From Forficula auricularia (taxonomy: Eukaryota > Arthropoda > Insecta > Dermaptera > Forficulidae), in the NCBI GenBank assembly GCA_024734495.1, contig JALMQS010000816.1, positions 7,943,481 through 8,007,480 on the forward strand: a stretch of 64,000 nucleotides of DNA, written 5' to 3'. Positions within the stretch are counted from its first letter, which is position 1. Each line of letters begins with the position of its first letter. Positions 56,015 through 64,000 of the stretch are shown here, one piece after another. The translations under genes and the position numbers were made by a program. Under the pieces are notes generated by a model. It ran no database searches, had not been told where the DNA came from, and worked only from the letters and a program-made list of their open reading frames with translations.

Positions 56015-56819
56015 CACTGGTCGACAAAAATTTGTAACCGGAAACCTAACACTGGATTCCAGTAGAGTTTTATACGTTGATTATAATGAAATTTTACAAT
56101 TTTTACAACAGATTAGAGTTTTGAGATATTATCGATCGAAACGACGAAAAAGGGCTTCTTGACCTATTTTCGGGGCTCATTAGATATTAAGCAGCGATAT
56201 TTGAAATCAAAATATTTTTTGACCTAAAAGAAAAACAGCTTCCTCTTTAATTTCCAAATTACCAATTGTTTTTAGCTCAATTAGAACTCGAGTTATAACT
56301 AAAAAACTAAGACCATATGTTTTGATCTATGTTTATTTTCGATTGAAGGAGACAATAAAATAGTGTGTCTTGTGCTGGAATTATAAATTTTTAATTTATT
56401 TATAACGAAACTATAGTCTCACTATTTTATTGTCTCGTTCAATTTATAAAAATTCTGCTACTCTCGGCAAAAATTTTCAATTTATGTTTATTATCCTTTA
56501 TAATCACGTAGTTTTATTTTTTTAGTTATACCTCGAGTTCTAATTGAGATAAAAACAAGTGGTAATTTAAAAGAGGAAGCTGTTTTCTATTAAGTCAAAA
56601 AGTATTTTGATTACAAATATTGCTGTTTAATATATAATGGGCTTCGAAAATAGGAGGTCAAAAAGATCTTTTTCGTCATTTTGACCGATAATATCTCAAA
56701 ACTCTACCTGTTGTAAAAAATCGGGAAAATGCATGATAATAATTAGCATATAAAACTCTATTGGAATCTATTGTTATATTTACGGTACCAAATTTTTGTT
56801 TAATTTTTGTTGAGCAGTG
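56015..56819. mobile_element. Foldback MITE with CACTG ends at TTA
   Basis: CACTGGTCGACAAAAATT and AATTTTTGTTGAGCAGTG are inverted ends with TTA on both sides, compatible with the 3-bp TWA target of PIF/Harbinger elements. Arms match across about 330 bp (TTTTTAGCTCAATTAGAACTC and counterpart). The centre is broken by the hammerhead element 56338-56482. Confidence 0.7.
56338..56482 (+). mobile_element. Hammerhead element with deleted core, nested
   Basis: TATGTTTATT flanks it (56328-56337 and 56483-56492) as a target duplication. Arms TTGAAGGAGACAATAAAATAG and complement, and tail CTGCTACTCTCGGC, match 38109-38317. Only the 3' half of the ribozyme, GAAAC-TATA-GTC at 56407-56418, remains. Confidence 0.72.
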
Positions 56820-57372
56820 TTATCTAAAAAACAGCAATTTAGAGCCCTCTCCACCGTCATTTTAAATCGAATTACTTAAATTAAAAAAAAAACAAAAAAA
56901 CAATCAATTCTAGAGATTTTTACACTCTATGATATAAAAATTATTTTTTATTTTTGACCCCAAATAAAATTCTACACTTCTCAAAACAATCATTCGATTA
57001 AAATTTTAAGATGATTTTTGATTATCTGGTAAATGAATCCGCATGAGTTTTAAATTTCAAGTTTTTATCTTAATTAGTTTACTAGCTACAATGCTCTGGC
57101 AGACACATTGTATCGATCGTAATAGGGATCCGTTTTACTTTTTAAACGAATCGCTAAAATCAACACTTTTCTGGACACAAAATCGAGAAACTTAAAAATG
57201 TAATTTTACCATAGGAAAAAACACTTAATACCATCATATTCTACTAAGGTGAAGTAAAAACTACCCATATACAAATTAATCTTATATTATTTACAATGAA
57301 GAAGTCAGTTCATGATTAATAAATAGAAAGCGTTAATAATCATCTATTTATTTTGTATACCTACCTAGAAAC

Positions 57373-60290
57373 ATATATATATATAAAGCGGTTTGTTCTA
57401 CAGCATGCGCCGTTTTCCGCATCCAACACGCCAATTCTCTCTATCCAGGATGTCTTGCTCTTGTAGTTGCCTACTGGTCATTGCCTCATCTACTCCCTGC
57501 TTCCACGTTCGTCTCGGTCTTCCTCTTCTCCTCCGTCTTTCCGTGGGCATCCAGGTCCATATTTTATGAGGCCACCTATCTTCCGGCATTCTTTTGAGGT
57601 GTCCGTACCATATTAATCTCTTCCTTTCTATTCTATCTATTATGTCGTTTTCCATTTTCATCCTGTCCCTTATAGTTGTATTTGGGATATGCTCCAATCT
57701 CGACACTCTGCAACTCCTTCTCATCGCATCCATTTCGAGCGCTTGTAATTTTTTTCGTTTTTCTTATTCATGTCCCATGTTTCTGAATTGTATAGGGCTA
57801 TGCCTTCCACTATGGACCGATATATATATTTTTTTGTGTCCTGTTTGATCCCTTTGCTCCACCAGACCCCATTCAGTTGCCCAATAGCTCTTCGACCTTG
57901 ACAGATTTTATTTTTAATATCCCTCTCACAGTTTGGCTCCTCGCTAAAGACAGATCCCAAATATCTAAATTCCTTACAGTTTTTTATCACTTTTCCATTG
58001 ATATCCAGATTTTCCCCCTCTGTCCCGACCGTCAGGTATTCTGTTTTTTAAAGTTTATTTCCAGTCCCCATCTATTATATTCCTCTTCCAGTTTACGGGT
58101 CATGTAGCTTACGTCATCTATATCTGCTGCAATAACAACTTGGTCATCCGCAAATAATAATGTGTAGAGGTACGACTCGTCAATTTGTAGTCCCATTGAT
58201 CCACATTTTTTTGTCCATTCTTGCAGGGCATATGAGACATATATTCGAAATAGAGTAGGAGACAGACAACATCCTTGCAGTAGACCTTTATTTGTTTGAA
58301 ACTCATCTGATATCTCATTCTTTATTTTAACTGCTGATCTATTTTTTATATATAGATGTTTAACCGCGTCGATATAGCGCCTATTGATTGTTGTTGTCTC
58401 CAGTACTTTTATCATATTTTGTCTTGGAACACTATCGTAGGCTTTCTGTAGATCAACAAAAATGAGGTGGGTTTCTAGGTTTCTTGCATGTCGTTTTTCA
58501 ATGAGGTTTCGTAGACAGAATATGTTATCCGTGCATGATCTTCCAGCTCTAAAGCCGCTCTGCTCTTCAATGTCGTTCCATTCCTTTTCTATTCTTTCCT
58601 TTAGTATTCGTCCATACAGCCTACCAATTGTACTCGTTACACTTATACCCCTATAGTTGTTACATATTTTTCTATCTCCCTTTTTGTATATTGGCGTGAT
58701 CCACGCTTGAGTCCATTCCGAAGGTAGTTCACCTGTTCCGTTTATACATTCATTAAATATCTCTGATAGCATTTCAATAGTTTCTTGTGGGCTGTGTTTA
58801 ATCAGTTCAATTGGTATGCCTCCTGGACCAGGGGCTTTATTATTTTTCATACTCTTCATAGCCTTTTGAATATCCTCAATCGTTATCTCCTCTACTTCTT
58901 CTGTCGCCCTTTGTCCTAGTTCAATTTGTTGTTTATAATTTTCTCTGTTTTCTTGTAGTAAAAACTGGAAGTGTTCTCTCCATTCGTTCATTTTAATTAA
59001 TGATAAATTGCAATTTTCTTGCAAATTTTGCCTGGTCCTTGATATTATTTTCCAAGCTTTTCTCGACCTCCCACCCGTACCAATAAATCTGTCAACCTCT
59101 TCACACGCTTTAAGCCACATTTCATTTTTCTTTTCATTTACCCGTTTTTTTACTTCCGCCCTGGATCTTGTATATATTTTTCTGTCTTCTGGATCATTTG
59201 TGTTCAACCATCTTTGATATAGTAAACTCTTTTCTTTTATGGCTCCCTCCAGTTCTTCATCCATCCAATAATTTCTTTGTTTTTTCTTTGTGATTCTGAT
59301 CTCTCCTAGAGCTTCGTATGCGGCCTCGTGTATTGTTGATTTCAACCATTCGTATCTTTCCTCAGCTGTTCCCTCAATTTTATCTCTCATTTTACTAGCA
59401 AGTCTCAGTTTAAATAGGAAAGTTATTGAGTCATCTCCTAGCAGCTCCAAGTTGTAGACCGGATGTCTACTCTTTGCAGCAGTAGTGTCTTCAAAATCGG
59501 TTTGGTTATTCCTTTCGATTTTATTAAAGTAGATATTCGCTTTCAGGAGGAAATGGTCAGAGCCACAATCAGCTCCCCGATATACTCGTACATCATTTAC
59601 TTTAAGAGTTGTCATTTGTTTCATAATAATGTAGTCTATTATGGATTTTAACTTCCTTGTAGGTTGATGCCATGTATATCTGTGGATGTGTCTGTGTTGG
59701 TAGAATCCATTCAAGATCCGTAAGTTGTAGCTTTCACATATTCCGGTCAATCTACTGCCATTATCATTTGTAGTTTCTTCTCCGAATTGACCAATAAAAT
59801 TGTCATTTTGTTTTGATCCAGTTCGTCCATTAAAATCTCCCATCATGATTATTTCCTTCCTACACCCGATATTTGAGATCACATCCGTAAGAGTAGCTTC
59901 AAATTCATCTTTAATTTCAAGGGAAGAATCATCTGTTGGCGCGTACACTGCTATTATCATTATATCCCTTCCGTATATTTTAACATTTACGGTTAGGAGT
60001 CTTTCATTTATATATTCCCAGTCCTTTATGTGTTTTTTGAATTTTTTATTTATTGCTACAGACACACCTGCCCGAGCTCTCTTTTCTTTTGGGACCCCAC
60101 TGTAGATGTGGATAAAATTTTGCTTTTCTTCAATTCCTGACCCTTTCCTTCTTTGTTTCGCTCAGAACACACACATCCAATTTAAATCTCTCTAGCTCCT
60201 GGAACACTTCTCTCTGTTTTGTAGATATACCTTGTACATTCCACGTACTCAAAAAATCATTTGTCGTTTCCGTTGCTTTTGTCTTTTCCT
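57373..60290 (-). pseudogene. RTE-like LINE: endonuclease and reverse transcriptase, frameshifted
   Basis: The minus strand encodes an APE-type endonuclease followed by a reverse transcriptase. The main open frame is 60065-58032. Counting from its first listed residue, GDFNG (76-80), SIIDYI (141-146) and SDH (169-171, the catalytic His of APE nucleases) mark the endonuclease; APGPGGIP (411-418), YRGISV (471-476), SGFRAGRSCTDNIF (503-516), VDLQKAYDSVPR (537-548) and the catalytic FADD (638-641) mark the RT. The true N-terminal part (STWNVQGIS, LDVCVLSETKK) lies upstream in another frame, so a frameshift sits near 60140. Two more, near 58035 and 57725, separate the C-terminal part (WYGHLKRMPEDR, RRRGRPRRTWKQG), which is typical of RTE-clade and related insect LINEs. 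Only about 15 bp follow the stop before a TA microsatellite, as in RTE elements. Three frameshifts make it inactive. RTE is my best clade call; a tree is needed to settle it. Confidence 0.85.
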
Positions 60291-60299
60291 ATTTTGACC

Positions 60300-61105
60300 G
60301 TCGGAATTCCGAGGCTTTGCGTTTGGATTGAGAAACTGTTTAAACGTTTTATGAGAAACATTATAATACAAAGATAATCGGGATCATTAATCTTCCCGTA
60401 TTGTTACAGAGATTGGCAGTTTTGCTTCTTCTTATAGGATTAAAAAATAAAAAACGCGCATTAAATTCGTTATGAGTGGATATTATAAAAGCATGAAATG
60501 GGTTTCGCTTAATTAACTATGCTGTGAGAGAAAAACGATGAAATACCCCTTAGAATCAGGTCTTGGTTGAACCAATGGATTCATTTAACTTAGAAAAATA
60601 ATTAAATGCTTGATCTCATTATTTTCTTCAAGTAAGTTGAGATTTCCAAGCCTAATAAGATAATTTTTTCCTGCTTTAGTGTTATTGCCAACGACCTTTT
60701 AAATCATTCAGAAATAACGAATGTGACTTTAGTGAAATTAAAATAGGCACTTTATAAATTAAAAAGGCTTTTAATTATGATTAGTTTCTGATCATTAATT
60801 TTTTTACGTAATCAAGGTTGGTGTTAAATATAAATTTTCTAGTGCTATTTGAACCCTATAAATAACTTATTTAAAAACGGGCAGACGTACCATCTCACTA
60901 TACTTTTTCGGATAAACGGTTTAATTAATCGAACTTGGGGTTTACAGACTTTGTACTAGAGTTTTTATGCGATTATAGCATCTGTTTCCCTAACCTTTTC
61001 AGTTTTATCACCCCTTTGAACAAGCAAGCCATATGACTATAATCCTCGATAAAAAAGATATGAGAAAATCTTAATATAATGTTATATAAAAGAGAAGGTG
61101 ATGTT
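60300..61105. other. Unassigned A+T-rich stretch
   Basis: No repeats shared with the window, no termini and no meaningful ORF. Confidence 0.3.
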
Positions 61106-61109
61106 TCCA

Positions 61110-61605
61110 TCTAGCAACGCACAGCCTAAACCGCTTGACCTAGAAAGATGAAATTTGAGGCGTATATTTTTCAACGATTTATGGGCATAGAAGCAAGAAG
61201 GGATTTTTTGAAATTCGAACCGTGAAGGGCCCCAAAATATGTTTTCAGAGTTTTTTCAAGATCTCTTAAACTTAAACCAAAAAAGATATCGATATGGGTT
61301 TAGGTTAGAAAGGTGAAGCATTCAAATACAAAAAAACATGTTTAAGTATTTTGCTCTATTTGCCCCCGAAAGGGAGATATAGTAATTTTGGGGTAAATTT
61401 TTAAAGTGCTCAATCTCCTCGAGTTTTAAGTTTTAGCATTCAAATTTGGTAGATAGGTTTATTAAAGCTAAATCTTGGGAAAGTTTTTTTTAATTTTTTT
61501 TAAAATTTGACCCTTGAACTGAAAAATGGGGGGAGGGATCCAGGGGGCATAGCCCTCTGGCTAGCAGAGAGGGCTGCAGAAGGCGGGCGTCGCGCTGGTA
61601 AAAAC
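61110..61605 (+). repeat. Dispersed repeat related to 1-925, GC-rich 3' end
   Basis: Shares AGAAAGATGAAATTTGAG-like opening and GAAATTCGA with the first repeat. It ends with CATAGCCCTCTGGCTAGCAG, a hairpin, then GAAGGCGGGCGTCGC, shared with 40676-40690. Confidence 0.6.
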
Positions 61606-64000
61606 TATAAAGTTATTACAATTATTGATTGTTTACTATTTGTTTTTCTCCTAAAAATGTTTTAAATATTGTTTCACTTTCAATTTGTAGAACTTTGATG
61701 AGTATAACTACTGTTTAAATATGAAAATTCACTAAAACTATGAGAAACAAAATAACTATAACTATAAAAATTTTTATGCGATATTAATTAGTCTGATTAC
61801 CCGCTTCAAATAATGGTTATACCTTTGGTGTAATTACCTGGCTTATAAACTCTGAATGCTGAAGTTTACTAGGAACCCTTGTATTTTTTTGTAATGTAAA
61901 ATTTTACTACAGTACCGAGTATTAGTCTACATTCATAAGTAAAGAAGAACCTTTAATTAAGATTCCTTCCAAGGGTTTAACCCACAATCGGGGAATTCCC
62001 AGAAGGATTTCCCAGTAATTGGAAGTCGTAGACTTTCAAAGCAACATTTAATGAACAAAGTCGATAGATGGTATCACAATTGAATTATTTTGTGATTAAG
62101 GAAGGTGATATTTTTCTAATAAAATAATTAAAGAGATATTATTAATTGCTAATGGCCCCAAAATTAAGAAAGGGGGAGGGTTCTTTCTTGAATAAATATT
62201 AATTATTTTATTAAATATTGAATATAAGAGAGGGGTGGGTGTATGGTAAAGTCATGGATGGCTACATGAGATTATTTTTATCTCATATTGTGCTTTTATA
62301 CTTTTGTGAATTTAATTCTTGAAAATAGGAAATCAATACTTAGTTTTAAAGTGATATCTTGAATTATTATAAATCGAAGGATATTTGTTTCTAGATAGAT
62401 AATTTTTATAAAATTGTAATTGAGTAAAAAAATGTCTTTTAGTTCGATGTCTGATTTTATACAATCGATCAGAAAGTTTTCAGGTAGAATAATTTATATT
62501 AACTGAAAATTGAGTCATAAATAAAACAAAATAATTATTTTTCCGAAAAGCTTGAAATTGAGTTTCTAAATTTCAAAATTTAGAGGAAATGAGCCCTTTT
62601 ATTCTTGAAAACCTTTTAAGCTTAGTCTCTAATTTTTCCAATGATATATATAGTCTGATGACGATGAGATAAATTTGGCGGAAAAATCAACTTGTTTTAT
62701 TGAGAGAAATTCTATCAGCAGATACATTCACTTTATAAAAATTCCAAGGAAGTTTATGATTTAATAATTTCTGGTGCATAACAAGCCTTTCTTTGGACAG
62801 TCCTGTGGTAGTATGTATAAAAAATATTTTTTATATTTAAAGCACTTAAAAAACCTTTCTCAAAAATATTGCCGATTCATTCAATTTGTCAATCGACTCT
62901 TCGGACTGTATATTTTATGATAATATTGATGGGCAGTAATGGAAATAAAGTGCATAAATATCCAAAGTAAATTATTCACTTCAGATTTTTCAATAAGCTC
63001 TAAGGGTTTTTTTAATGAGTTAAAAAAAGTATGCCTTAGTTTAATTAATTTCTAATTTGGTCACACAGAAGAACAATTCCTAATCCAATTTTCGATAAAT
63101 GAGGGATTTCAGCTTTAAATTTTGATTTCAAAATTGGGATGCTGGTGAATTTAGTTTTATCAAAAAACAAACAAACTTAAACTTCCTAAGTGGTTGTTGG
63201 CACTACGCAGTCTCGTGGCCAAAAATATAACTAAACTACTCGGGTCAGCTGCACAACTATCATCATGCCGAGGATAATTTTTCAAAATTGAGATACCGAA
63301 GAATATTTAAATAAAGGACTCAATGTGTGTATATGGTAGTAAATAACAAACTAATAATCATATCTTGTTGGTTTGTTAGTTAATAATTTTCTTTATACAA
63401 TAAAAATTAGTTTTTATTTTGACCACTAGTCAGTGCTGTTTACCAACGGACAGATACCAATAACACCAATACGTATTATTATTTTTATTTCTTTTATTTT
63501 TATGATTTTAAGTAACAGGACACATATGTTACTTTTAACTAAACCCTATTTGACATTCATGTAGTTAACTGTCGTTAACTTTAAACTATTTTCATTGTGA
63601 GCCATTATCAAATTCCTTGGCAGAATAAGCCTCACAGGATATTTTCGCCTGAACCTGTATATAATTAATACCTACTTATAAATGAGAATAGCTCTACTGG
63701 GTTACATGTAGAGCAAGTTCAACATACATTCCAAGCCAATCTATCAAACGAATCGCCACAAATAATATCCTTATACGCTTTATTTATTAATATGAAGTCA
63801 TTTAATAATTTATTCATTTATTTGATTTTTGAAAATTTTCTGATCATTAAAACCCAGTAGGAATAATTAATTTAAACTGAAAACTTTTGTGGCTTTGGAC
63901 CAGAAGAATTTTCTAAAACCACTTTAGATTAATGATGATTTATTTTCATGTCAACCACGATAGCACGATTTTCTTTCGCGGCTTCCCTAATTATTCTGAT
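61606..64000. other. Unassigned, with one TIR family A end
   Basis: At 62155-62260, on the minus strand, ATGTAGCCATCCATGACTTT and ACCATACACCC match the left end of TIR family A, followed by CCTCTCTTATATTCAATATT. It is a truncated end in inverted orientation. The rest shows no recognisable feature. Confidence 0.4.

Noticed and set aside
59463..60105. Plus-strand ORFs at 57.6-60.1 kb
   Set aside because: They are antisense shadows of the LINE endonuclease and RT.

Overview
This is a repeat-dominated, strongly A+T-rich stretch of a eukaryotic nuclear genome. I see no host protein-coding exon that I can recognise. The repeat content (tRNA-derived SINEs, hAT/mariner/pogo-type MITEs, an RTE-like LINE, a Gypsy-type LTR element, Penelope-type hammerhead ribozymes) fits an arthropod, most likely an insect and perhaps a hemipteran. 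The species call is inference; there is no gene to anchor it.

Layout. 1-7500: tandem-structured repeats, three MITEs (hAT-like 1265-1409, pogo-like 1721-2095, TTAA-flanked 2208-2785), a cluster of hammerhead-ribozyme elements (3722-4330), a decayed cut-and-paste transposon (4556-5923) and a dispersed family split by SINE-like copies (6065-7490). 7860-18000: three of four copies of a TIR family with poly-C tracts, its related 115-bp tandem array, and the first copy of a 1.25-kb foldback element. 18000-25140: mostly unique sequence, a RT-encoding LINE fragment (20045-20643), a GC-rich TIR element, and three hammerhead palindromes. 25148-32895: a complete young LTR retrotransposon with 2558-bp LTRs and one ORF that joins a coiled-coil Gag-like region to a Pol C-terminal remnant. 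33500-44200: foldback elements, a hAT element with a nested SINE, and a 99-bp minisatellite. 44600-57000: nested MITEs and further hammerhead elements. 57373-60290: an RTE-like LINE pseudogene on the minus strand. 60300-64000: one tandem-structured repeat, otherwise unassigned.

The main discovery is a dense set of type I hammerhead ribozyme motifs: about thirteen motifs or remnants in at least eight insertions. Several are arranged as head-to-head inverted pairs in palindromes flanked by target-site duplications. At 22414-22577 both strands carry a motif with every core nucleotide intact. The organisation matches what is known of Penelope-like element terminal repeats and retrozymes, but no Penelope reverse transcriptase is present here. 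The second discovery is the LTR element, which looks like an internally deleted, non-autonomous derivative that kept both ends, a tRNA-Ala-like primer site, a polypurine tract and an in-frame fusion ORF.

The mobile elements do not form a pathway. The LTR element and the LINEs lack a full set of working proteins and would depend on enzymes encoded elsewhere. Several short GC-richer non-repeated islands may be host regulatory DNA, but this is only suggested by composition and one shared 13-bp word.
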